Source of the DNA: an uncultured Collinsella sp.
GTDB lineage: Bacteria > Actinomycetota > Coriobacteriia > Coriobacteriales > Coriobacteriaceae
Direction: 5' to 3'
Assembly (NCBI GenBank): GCA_958407465.1
Contig: CATYIV010000015.1
Location: 1-46,647 of the forward strand
Length of the DNA: 46,647 nt
Shown piece by piece: positions 39,985-46,647 of this stretch. The first letter of the stretch is position 1, and each line of letters begins with the position of its first letter. The position numbers and the translations under genes are program-made. The notes under the pieces were generated by a model that was not told the origin of the DNA, ran no database searches, and was given only the letters and a program-made list of their open reading frames with translations.

Positions 39985-42123
39985 CTATTTGTCGTCGTCG
40001 GTGTCGGCACCGGCATTGACGGCACAGTCATCGCCGGCATCATCGGATGCGGCTTCGGCATCCTCCTGCATGGCTGCCTGCGCAAATGCCGCGGCATCGG
40101 CCGCAAGTTCCTCCTCGCTCATGCGAGGCGCACGCTTCTTGGTCGGCATGCCGGCCGCCTTGGCGTTGCGCTCCTCCTTGGCCGCCAGGATATCGCCCTC
40201 GCGCTCAAGGTAGGCGTCCCACTCGTTATCGAGCAGGGCATTCACGGCATCGCCCTCGACGGTCTCGCGCTCAAGCAGCACCTTGGCCATCAGGTCGAGC
40301 TGATCGCGACGGGCATCCAGGATCTCGACCGCACGACGATGGGCCTCACGCATAATGCGCTGGACCTCAATGTCGATGCGACGCGCCGTCTCCTCAGAGT
40401 AGTCCTGATGATCGGCATAGTCGCGGCCCAGGAATACCTGATGCTGCGCCTCACCAAACACCTGCGTTCCAAGCTCCTCGCTCATGCCCAGGCGTGTGAC
40501 CATCTCGCGCGCCATCTTGGTCGCGCGCTCTAGATCGTTGCTCGCGCCCGACGTGATGTCGTCGCACATGAGTTCCTCGGCAACGCGACCGCCCAAGAAC
40601 ACGGCGAGCTCGTCGAGCATCTCGTTCTTGGTCTTGAGGAAGTGATCCTCCTGCGGAAGCTGCAGTGTGTAGCCCAGAGCCTGGCCGCGGCTGACAATCG
40701 AAATCTTATGAACCGGATCGGAGTGCTCCAAGATGTGACCCACCAGGGCATGGCCGCTCTCATGGTAGGCAATCGTGGTGCGCTCGGCTTCGGTCATCAC
40801 ACGACCCTTGCGTTGCGGTCCGGCAATCACGCGCTCCATCGATTCCTCGACCTCGTCCATCGAAATCACGGAACGATGGCGGCGGGCAGCCAGCAGCGCA
40901 GACTCATTGAGCAGATTTGCCAGATCGGCGCCGGTGAAGCCAACGGTCATCTGGGCGAGCTTCTCAAACTTCACGTCCTCGTCCATCGGCTTGTTCTCGG
41001 CATGCACGCGCAAGATCTGCTCGCGGCCCTTCACATCCGGACGGTCGACCGTGACCTGACGGTCAAAACGACCGGGACGCAGCAATGCCGGATCCAAGAT
41101 GTCAGGACGGTTGGTCGCAGCGATCAGGATGACCGACTCGCTCTCCTCAAAACCGTCCATCTCGACCAGCAGCTGGTTGAGCGTCTGCTCGCGCTCGTCG
41201 TGACCGCCGCCCAAGCCAGCTCCGCGCTGACGTCCCACAGCATCGATCTCATCGATGAAGATGATCGACGGGGCCTGGGACTTGGCCTCCTTAAAGAGGT
41301 CACGCACACGGCTGGCGCCGACACCCACGAACATCTCGACAAAGTCGGAACCCGAGATGCTAAAGAACGGCACGCCCGCCTCGCCGGCAACGGCCTTGGC
41401 CAGCAGCGTTTTACCGGTGCCCGGAGGGCCCACCAGCAACACGCCACGCGGGATCTTGGCGCCCAGCTTGCGATAGCGATCCGGATCGCTCAAAAAGTCA
41501 CGGATCTCCTCGAGCTCCTCGACCGCCTCGTCCACGCCGGCAACGTCTTCAAACTTGACCTTGGGGCGCGTGGCCTCGTTGGTCTTGGCATTGGTCTTGC
41601 CAAACTGCATGTTCCTGTTGTTGGCGCCCATCATCTGGCGCATAAAGTAGAACATGATGGCGATCAGGGCGATCGTCGGAAGCACGCTCATCGCCAGGTC
41701 GCCCCAAAAATCGGGATCATTGGTGTTGACGATGTACTTGGTATCGGGGTGCTCCGCCATAAGCTCGGCAAGCGAATCGGAGCCGACATAGGTCGAGGAG
41801 AAGCTCTTGAGCTCGCTCGTATCGCCCTTGTCCTTTTTTGTCTTCCAGTAATGACCCGTCACGCTTCCGTCTTGAACCGTATAGGTCAGATCTTCGACGC
41901 GATCCTGCTTGATGGCGTTGACCATCTCGCTCGTCGCGAGCTTTACGGTATTGCTGGAATTGGCAAAGCCGGAGCCCATGTTAAAGAAGGCGTAGCCCAG
42001 AAGCGCGCAAGCCAAAATAAAATACAGCCAGCCCGTACGCGTGGGCTTCTTGCCTCCGGGCATCCCCGGGATCTTAGGCTCCCGGGGAGTCTGGGAATTG
42101 TTATCGTTACGGTCGTCGGGCAT
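39985..42123 (-). CDS. ftsH: ATP-dependent zinc metalloprotease FtsH
   Basis: The 712-residue membrane protease has two transmembrane helices (about 31-49 and 145-163) around a periplasmic domain. The AAA+ domain follows, with Walker A GPPGTGKT, Walker [12 protein letters not shown] and [22 protein letters not shown]. The peptidase has zinc motif HESGH. The C-terminal tail of about 90 residues is Ala/Glu/Asp-rich. It degrades unassembled membrane proteins and some regulators. The start codon follows the hpt stop codon by one base; the best GGAGG is 12 bases upstream inside hpt, so coupling is likely. tilS-hpt-ftsH is a conserved gene order. Confidence 0.97.
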   Translation of the reverse strand: MPDDRNDNNSQTPREPKIPGMPGGKKPTRTGWLYFILACALLGYAFFNMGSGFANSSNTVKLATSEMVNAIKQDRVEDLTYTVQDGSVTGHYWKTKKDKGDTSELKSFSSTYVGSDSLAELMAEHPDTKYIVNTNDPDFWGDLAMSVLPTIALIAIMFYFMRQMMGANNRNMQFGKTNAKTNEATRPKVKFEDVAGVDEAVEELEEIRDFLSDPDRYRKLGAKIPRGVLLVGPPGTGKTLLAKAVAGEAGVPFFSISGSDFVEMFVGVGASRVRDLFKEAKSQAPSIIFIDEIDAVGRQRGAGLGGGHDEREQTLNQLLVEMDGFEESESVILIAATNRPDILDPALLRPGRFDRQVTVDRPDVKGREQILRVHAENKPMDEDVKFEKLAQMTVGFTGADLANLLNESALLAARRHRSVISMDEVEESMERVIAGPQRKGRVMTEAERTTIAYHESGHALVGHILEHSDPVHKISIVSRGQALGYTLQLPQEDHFLKTKNEMLDELAVFLGGRVAEELMCDDITSGASNDLERATKMAREMVTRLGMSEELGTQVFGEAQHQVFLGRDYADHQDYSEETARRIDIEVQRIMREAHRRAVEILDARRDQLDLMAKVLLERETVEGDAVNALLDNEWDAYLEREGDILAAKEERNAKAAGMPTKKRAPRMSEEELAADAAAFAQAAMQEDAEAASDDAGDDCAVNAGADTDDDK

Positions 42124-42124
42124 C

Positions 42125-42673
42125 TTACGAATAAACCTCCGGTTTCAAAATGCCCAGATACGGAAGGTTACGATAGCGCTCGGCATAGTCGAGGCCGTAG
42201 CCCACCACAAAGGCATCGGGGCAATGGGTTCCAACATACTTGGGCGTGATGGCCGAGGTACGGTCCTCAACGTCCTTCCACAGGAAGGCGGCGACCTCCA
42301 GCGAAGCGGGCTTGCGGCTCTCGAGGTTCTTCATCAGATACTTGAGCGTCAGGCCCGAGTCCAGAATGTCCTCGACGATCAGCACGTCGCGACCGCGGAT
42401 GTCGATATCCAGGTCCTTAATGATACGCACGATACCCGAGGACTTCACGCCGTCGCCATAGCTCGAAACAGCCATGAAATCGATGTTGGTCGGCAGCTCG
42501 ATCTTGCGCATCAGGTCGCCCATAAAGACCACGGCGCCGCGCAGGACCGCAATCAGCACCAGATCCTTACCCGCGTAGTCACGAGTAATCTGCTCGCCTA
42601 GGCGAGAGACGATACCGTCGATATCCTCCTGCGTAAACAGAACCTTCTCGATATCCGGATGTTGAGAAGCCAT
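42125..42673 (-). CDS. hpt: Hypoxanthine phosphoribosyltransferase
   Basis: The 182-residue enzyme salvages hypoxanthine (and often guanine) with PRPP. The PRPP motif is VLIVEDILDSGLTLKYL, the pyrophosphate loop is VLRGAVVFMGDL, and the flexible loop SSYGDGVKSSG and the C-terminal PDAFVVGYGLDYAERYRNLPYLG are present. AAAGGG stands six bases before the ATG. It lies between tilS and ftsH, as in Bacillus and many Actinobacteria. Confidence 0.96.
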   Translation of the reverse strand: MASQHPDIEKVLFTQEDIDGIVSRLGEQITRDYAGKDLVLIAVLRGAVVFMGDLMRKIELPTNIDFMAVSSYGDGVKSSGIVRIIKDLDIDIRGRDVLIVEDILDSGLTLKYLMKNLESRKPASLEVAAFLWKDVEDRTSAITPKYVGTHCPDAFVVGYGLDYAERYRNLPYLGILKPEVYS

Positions 42674-42729
42674 GACAACCCTTTCTTGTGCTTATCGCCC
42701 ACACACCGCCGTATGGACGCGAACTTCAC

Positions 42730-42735
42730 ATTCTA
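42730..42735 (-). promoter_or_regulatory. Candidate extended -10 promoter for hpt-ftsH
   Basis: On the minus strand TGC-TAGAAT is an extended -10 element in the 147-base gap between tilS and hpt. It may give hpt-ftsH their own transcript. Confidence 0.4.
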
Positions 42736-42820
42736 GCAGCGCACGGGGTATATTTTCCAGCCCGTACGCCATCAGCGCGGGAATACCGTCAACGTCGCAC
42801 AGAATAGCTGGCGTGGGACG

Positions 42821-44362
42821 CTATTCCGCATCGACCACACGAAGCAGATACGCCACGCGCGTTGCGGCCGTGCATTTAAAACGTTCGTCCGTGCGAACGC
42901 CTGCGACCCATACCACGGCACCTCCCGGAGCCGTTCTCACCACGGGAACGCCTGCGCGCTCAGAAACAGGAATACGAGCCTCGTTGAGTAGGTCGGATAC
43001 CTTCTTACTTCGCCCACTCATGCCCAACGGACACATCACATCCCCCGGCACGGGACCGTCTACCCACAGACGCGCCAAACGCGCCTCGGCGGGAATCTCC
43101 CCGCGCGAGCCGGCGAGCATCCGTTCGCTATCGCGATCGGCAAAGCCAAGCGTCGCGGCATCCACCATAGCGACCACCCCTCCGACACCCGCAAGTTCGC
43201 GGGCACGGCGCACAATATCACACCCCGGCTCGACGGCTATCGGCTCTGCCACCAGGATGCGGCCCGCCCCCAGCGGCAATCGACCGGGAATGGTGACCCA
43301 ATCGGCAACTAACCCCTCGCGCGCCGCCGGGGCCTTGAATGACAGCATGCCAAACTCCACGCGCGCATCGATTCCCGCCGGCAGCGTGACCGAACCCGAG
43401 CCCTCGGCGACACAGGCAAGCACGCGCTCCACATGCCGCATCTCCGGGCGAGCGTCGGGGTCGATACGCTTAATTGCCAGTCGCACCATGCGCCGAGCAA
43501 TCACCACCTCGGCCGCGGCCAGTCGGCGAGCGTCGAGGACCAGTGCGCCCACCGCCTCCTTACGCAGGCAGCTTCGAAACGCCTGTGCGGAAAGCTGGGA
43601 AAGAAAGGCATCCTCATCGCCTAAGATCTCGCAGGCGGCGCCAATCGTCTTGCAGACGCTCGCGTTGCGCTGCGCCACCACCGGCATCACTCGATGGCGC
43701 ACGTAGTTACGCAAGTACGACACGTCCTCGTTGCTCTCGTCCTCTCGCCACGGCTGACCATGCACCTGCAGATAGCCCACGAGCTCATCATGAGTCAGGT
43801 CGAGCAAGGGACGCACCACGATGTTCCTCCGGCGAGGAATGCTCGATAGGCCAGCGGGGCCCGAACCCTTAATCGCGTTCATCAAAAACGTTTCCGCCCG
43901 ATCAGAAGACGTGTGCGCAGTGCAGATACGAGCCGCCGTTCGCGGTGCCCCCGTCTGGGCGCAGAGCTCACGAACATACCTCCGCGCCGCGGCATAGCGC
44001 ACTTCGCGGGCAGCCGCCTCGATATTGCCCGATTCATCATTAAAATAGGCATGCTCAACACACAGCGGTAGACCATATTGCGCGCAGAGCTCACGCACGA
44101 AGGCCTCGTCGCCATCGGATGCCTCGCCGCGCAGATGATGGTTCACGTGCAGCACGTGCAGCCGCTCGCGCGCGATGGAGGCTACACCACGCCCATCCAG
44201 AATATCCAACTTTGATGTGCACGCCATAAGGAGCAAAGCCGTCGAGTCCGCACCACCTGATACCATGAGCACCACGGGGGCAGCCGTCTGCCGCGTTGCC
44301 AGGGCTTTATCATCAGCCCGCGATGCAGCATGGTGTCCATAATGTTGAGATACCGTTGGCAT
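42821..44362 (-). CDS. tilS: tRNA(Ile)-lysidine synthetase
   Basis: The 513-residue PP-loop enzyme attaches lysine to C34 of the CAU tRNA-Ile so that it reads AUA. The ATP motif is SGGADS (35-40), followed by LHVLHVNHHLRG, CTAHTSSDRAETFLMNAIKGSG and RPLLDLTHDELVGYL. The C-terminal substrate-recognition domains follow, with GMSGRSKKVSDLLNEARIP near the end. GGAGGAAG precedes the ATG. It is divergent from the MBL-fold hydrolase with 48 bases between the start codons. Confidence 0.95.
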   Translation of the reverse strand: MPTVSQHYGHHAASRADDKALATRQTAAPVVLMVSGGADSTALLLMACTSKLDILDGRGVASIARERLHVLHVNHHLRGEASDGDEAFVRELCAQYGLPLCVEHAYFNDESGNIEAAAREVRYAAARRYVRELCAQTGAPRTAARICTAHTSSDRAETFLMNAIKGSGPAGLSSIPRRRNIVVRPLLDLTHDELVGYLQVHGQPWREDESNEDVSYLRNYVRHRVMPVVAQRNASVCKTIGAACEILGDEDAFLSQLSAQAFRSCLRKEAVGALVLDARRLAAAEVVIARRMVRLAIKRIDPDARPEMRHVERVLACVAEGSGSVTLPAGIDARVEFGMLSFKAPAAREGLVADWVTIPGRLPLGAGRILVAEPIAVEPGCDIVRRARELAGVGGVVAMVDAATLGFADRDSERMLAGSRGEIPAEARLARLWVDGPVPGDVMCPLGMSGRSKKVSDLLNEARIPVSERAGVPVVRTAPGGAVVWVAGVRTDERFKCTAATRVAYLLRVVDAE

Positions 44363-44410
44363 TTGCTTCCTCCTCTATTCGTTCGCACCCATTGTATCCT
44401 TTGGAATCTT

Positions 44411-45220
44411 ATGTCTCGTCTGCACCTTCATATCCTTGGCAGCGGCTCAAAAGGCAACTGCGCGCTCATCGAAGACCCCCGGGGGCTCATCATGATTGAC
44501 GACGGTCTTTCTCGCCGCGAGACATTAAAGCGCATGGCAGAACTGGGGCTCTCGGCAGACAACGTCTCGGCTCTTCTCATTACTCATGAGCATACCGATC
44601 ACATCAAGGGCCTCGATGTCTGGTGCAAGCACTGGCACGGCCCCCTCTTTGCCAGCAGGGGCACACTTTCGAACAAAGAAAATCTTTCACATCTGCCTGT
44701 CGAGGAATTCGATCCCGGTGACACCCTATCCATTGCCGGCATCCACGTGCAAACCTACTCAACATCACACGATGTCATCAATCCTGTCGGCTATCGATTC
44801 AATGCTCTCGATGATTCCATCGGCTTTGCCACCGACACCGGAGAGCTATCGAGCCAGGCCATGAACACCCTAAAAGATTGTCGAGTCCTCGCGCTCGAAA
44901 GCAACCACGATGTGGCCATGCTGCGCGAGGGAGAATATCCCCGCTTTCTTCAGGAGCGTATCCTGTCTGCAAGGGGACACCTCTCCAACGACCAAGCCGC
45001 CGAAGCCGCGCGCGAACTTGTTACCGATCGCACCGAACAGCTCATTGCCATGCATATCAGCCAAGATAACAATCGTCCGAGCCTTACCGTCAAAAGCTAT
45101 GCCAACGCTCTAGCCGCAACCCTGGATGACGAGGTCGGCAGCTCCGCCACCCTTCTCCAAGGATCGCGAAAACTCTCGATACGCCCCGCAAGCCAGTATC
45201 GGCCAGCAACCATTCAATAG
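44411..45220 (+). CDS. MBL-fold metallohydrolase (YycJ/WalJ-like)
   Basis: The 269-residue protein has the metallo-beta-lactamase metal motif THEHTDH (58-64), the GSGSKGNC turn near the start, FATDTGEL for the bridging Asp and ESNHD. It resembles YycJ/WalJ proteins, which are thought to act as exonucleases, often next to the WalRK system; no such genes are here. The ATG at 44411 lacks a strong ribosome site (GGAAT only), and TATCCT (44395-44400) is so near that the leader may be very short. Confidence 0.9.
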   Translation: MSRLHLHILGSGSKGNCALIEDPRGLIMIDDGLSRRETLKRMAELGLSADNVSALLITHEHTDHIKGLDVWCKHWHGPLFASRGTLSNKENLSHLPVEEFDPGDTLSIAGIHVQTYSTSHDVINPVGYRFNALDDSIGFATDTGELSSQAMNTLKDCRVLALESNHDVAMLREGEYPRFLQERILSARGHLSNDQAAEAARELVTDRTEQLIAMHISQDNNRPSLTVKSYANALAATLDDEVGSSATLLQGSRKLSIRPASQYRPATIQ

Positions 45221-45234
45221 GCTTTCCTAGACAG

Positions 45235-45273
45235 CAAAAGGGGCCGGGAATCGCTTCCCAGCCCCTTTTGTTA
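45235..45273. terminator. Terminator between the MBL-fold and hsp20 genes
   Basis: CAAAAGGGGC and GCCCCTTTTG form a perfect stem with an inner GGGAA/TTCCC stem; U-runs on both strands fit the convergent genes. Confidence 0.9.
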
Positions 45274-45302
45274 TCTTTTAATAGCTCAGAACACCAACGA
45301 AG

Positions 45303-45734
45303 TTAGTCGATGGAGATCTTCGTAACGTTCTTCTTCTCGACAATCTTGGGAACCGTAACGGTCAGGATGCCGTCAGCGTACTTAGCCGAGAGGCCCTCGC
45401 TCGAAGCGTCCTTAAGATACACGCCACGGGTCGCGCTGTACGAGCTGAACTCCTTCTGCAGGAAGTTCTTGCCCTCGTTCTCCTCGTCTTCCTCGACATT
45501 CACGCTAATAGACAGACGGCCCTCGTTAAGCTCGACATCGATATCGTCCTTGGCGACGCCGGTCAGATACGCCTTGACCTCATAGCCATCGCCCTTATCC
45601 TCAACGTCAACGGGGAACGCCTTAGAGGCAATCGAGTTGTTCGCTAGGTCGCTCATATCATCAAACAGATCGAACAGCGAGCTTGCAGAGGGACGAACGC
45701 CAAAAACCGAACGATAAGGAACCATGCTTGCCAT
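45303..45734 (-). CDS. Small heat-shock protein, Hsp20/alpha-crystallin family
   Basis: The 143-residue protein has a short N-terminal arm with SSLFDLFDDM. The alpha-crystallin domain follows (about 38-135): FPVDVEDKGDGYEVKAYLTG, DDIDVELNEGRLSISV and the late strand ADGILTVTVPK. The C-terminal tail includes KNVTKISID. Hsp20 proteins form oligomers that hold unfolding proteins without ATP. AAAGGAG stands nine bases before the ATG at 45734. The upstream 277-base gap is A/T-rich. It has TATATA-type boxes and a TTGAGTC (about 45848) that resembles half of an HspR site, but no full operator. Confidence 0.92.
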   Translation of the reverse strand: MASMVPYRSVFGVRPSASSLFDLFDDMSDLANNSIASKAFPVDVEDKGDGYEVKAYLTGVAKDDIDVELNEGRLSISVNVEEDEENEGKNFLQKEFSSYSATRGVYLKDASSEGLSAKYADGILTVTVPKIVEKKNVTKISID

Positions 45735-46011
45735 GTTTACCACTCCTTTATAGGACAGCCGAGTCATCTTCTAGGTGACTGGGACTTCTTTTGACGCTCT
45801 TATATATGCCCACCCGATGCTCATATATACATCGACTATAAAGTTTTTTGAGTCCAGTACTATAAGCATATCTAAGTGTGTATGACTCAGGTTTTAGGAA
45901 GGTTAAGGTTCTTTGAACCAGAGCTTAAATAACGAGTATGTCCACAGCTACAAATAACAAGGGGCTTACAATGAGCGCGTACACGTTGTTGGCAACGAGC
46001 TAAAGGGCATC
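45735..46011. other. A/T-rich divergent promoter region between hsp20 and a tail-anchored protein gene
   Basis: On the hsp20 side are several TATATA segments (45802-45833), and TTGAGTC and GACTCA are placed as a distant inverted pair. On the plus side are the short palindrome GGTTC-TTT-GAACC and TAAATA. No promoter can be assigned with confidence and no reading frame of note exists. Confidence 0.4.
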
Positions 46012-46479
46012 ATGGACGACCAAAACCAGAACAATATGTTTATGCCGACGCAGGGGGGAGATACTTCCACGCAGCCGCCACGGTTCCATCGCCCCCACAT
46101 CTCGCAAGAGCCCATTAATGATGCAGAGCCCGAGTATGTGACGAGAAATCGCTATCAAACGCTCGAGGATGCCCAAACGGGACGTAAGCATATGGGCGTC
46201 GCATCGGGCGATCCCGTATATCTAAAAGATGCACCGTTATCAAAAAACAGCGCAATCAATGACGACCCGACGAAAACGCCCAAAACTCGACAGCAAAGAG
46301 GTCCTCGACCTAAGCAAACCTTAACGCATTCGGCTCGTTATCTCGAAACGCCAAAACAGGGAAAATCAATCTTCGTTTCGTCAAGTAAACGACGCAAGCA
46401 GCATCGACTGACAATCCTGCTTTTGATCATTGTGGTCATAGCAGTTGCACTTGTGATTCGATTTATTGTCTTTAAATAA
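46012..46479 (+). CDS. Tail-anchored membrane protein of unknown function (155 aa)
   Basis: Residues 1-125 are polar and probably disordered: Gln/Asn/Pro-rich at first, then basic (TPKTRQQRGPRPKQ, SSSKRRKQHR). One C-terminal transmembrane helix (about 132-153) follows, preceded by a positive cluster that would keep the long N terminus in the cytoplasm. AAAGGG stands five bases before the ATG. I do not recognise a family. Its base composition is clearly lower in G+C than most neighbours. A terminator region follows 65 bases downstream. Confidence 0.8.
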   Translation: MDDQNQNNMFMPTQGGDTSTQPPRFHRPHISQEPINDAEPEYVTRNRYQTLEDAQTGRKHMGVASGDPVYLKDAPLSKNSAINDDPTKTPKTRQQRGPRPKQTLTHSARYLETPKQGKSIFVSSSKRRKQHRLTILLLIIVVIAVALVIRFIVFK

Positions 46480-46544
46480 AAGCTCATTACCCATAAGCCC
46501 AATCGGGTTACAGGTGAAATGCAACTACATTGTGAAGTGTTAAC

Positions 46545-46582
46545 GCAAAAAAAGGGGGAGGCCGCGAGGCCTCCCCCTTCTT
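46545..46582. terminator. Strong terminator near the right edge
   Basis: AAGGGGGAGGCC and GGCCTCCCCCTT form a perfect 12-base-pair stem with a GCGA loop. TTTTTTT follows on the minus strand and TTCTT on the plus strand, so it ends a minus-strand gene entering from the right and perhaps also the preceding plus-strand gene. Confidence 0.9.
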
Positions 46583-46647
46583 CAAGTCGATCGACGGCTC
46601 GGTGCCGTCCACCGGTCAGCGGCGCCCTGGCCTCCCACGGGCTGACC
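46582..46647 (-). other. Possible 3' end of a minus-strand gene cut by the window edge
   Basis: An open minus-strand frame of 21 codons (ending DRWTAPSRRST) stops with TGA directly before the strong terminator. That is where a gene end is expected. The stretch also contains GGTCAGC/GCTGACC and GACGGC/GCCGTC inverted pairs, so a structured RNA gene is an alternative. The fragment is too short to identify. Confidence 0.25.

Noticed and set aside
45848..45890. HspR/HAIR operator upstream of hsp20.
   Set aside because: Only separate TTGAGTC and GACTCA half-like sequences are seen, with the wrong spacing for a HAIR element.

Overview
The window is most consistent with a high-GC gut actinobacterium of the class Coriobacteriia, probably Collinsella. 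The inference rests on overall protein character, a Collinsella-like gene set and the density of short intergenic palindromes. No database search was possible, so the genus is an inference. The DNA reads as ordinary chromosome: there are no prophage, transposase, CRISPR or resistance-island genes. Genes are closely packed, most have a clear Shine-Dalgarno sequence, and many end at a strong hairpin terminator.

Layout. 1-604: small SRP RNA (minus) and three non-coding inverted repeats. 605-7170: a fused tRNA adenosine deaminase-glycerate kinase, tRNA-Ser(UGA), a TetR-type regulator, LemA, branched-chain aminotransferase (ilvE), a DedA membrane protein and serine O-acetyltransferase (cysE). 7208-11510: a MarR regulator with a two-gene heterodimeric ABC exporter. 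11553-17024: small unknown proteins, a nitroreductase, a degenerate sigma54-activator-like regulator, a YeiH-type transporter and a GntR regulator. 17136-22220: glmS, a LacI regulator, a HAD phosphatase and larE. 22453-29950: a PTS sugar operon (EIIBC, GatZ-like protein, transaldolase, split transketolase, EIIA) with a divergent LacI regulator. 30070-38446: secreted nuclease, EF-G-like GTPase, an amino-acid ABC importer, an RlmD-like rRNA methylase and a PHP phosphatase. 38612-46647: an aminotransferase, the tilS-hpt-ftsH cluster, a WalJ/YycJ-like hydrolase, Hsp20 and a tail-anchored unknown protein.

The most interesting unit is the PTS operon. A fructose-type permease is followed by a GatZ/KbaZ homologue without its usual catalytic partner GatY/KbaY and without tagatose-6-phosphate or 1-phosphofructo kinase. 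Next come a transaldolase and a two-subunit transketolase. This suggests a route in which a transported ketose phosphate is epimerised and fed straight into non-oxidative pentose-phosphate chemistry. The operon also carries a potential pseudoknot or switch RNA between EIIBC and gatZ, and a canonical terminator between gatZ and the transaldolase gene.

A second theme is short repeats. At least five intergenic hairpins have different stems but share a GGGACA motif in or next to the loop. A separate 150-base element occurs directly after two unrelated genes, and its hairpin shows one compensatory base-pair change.
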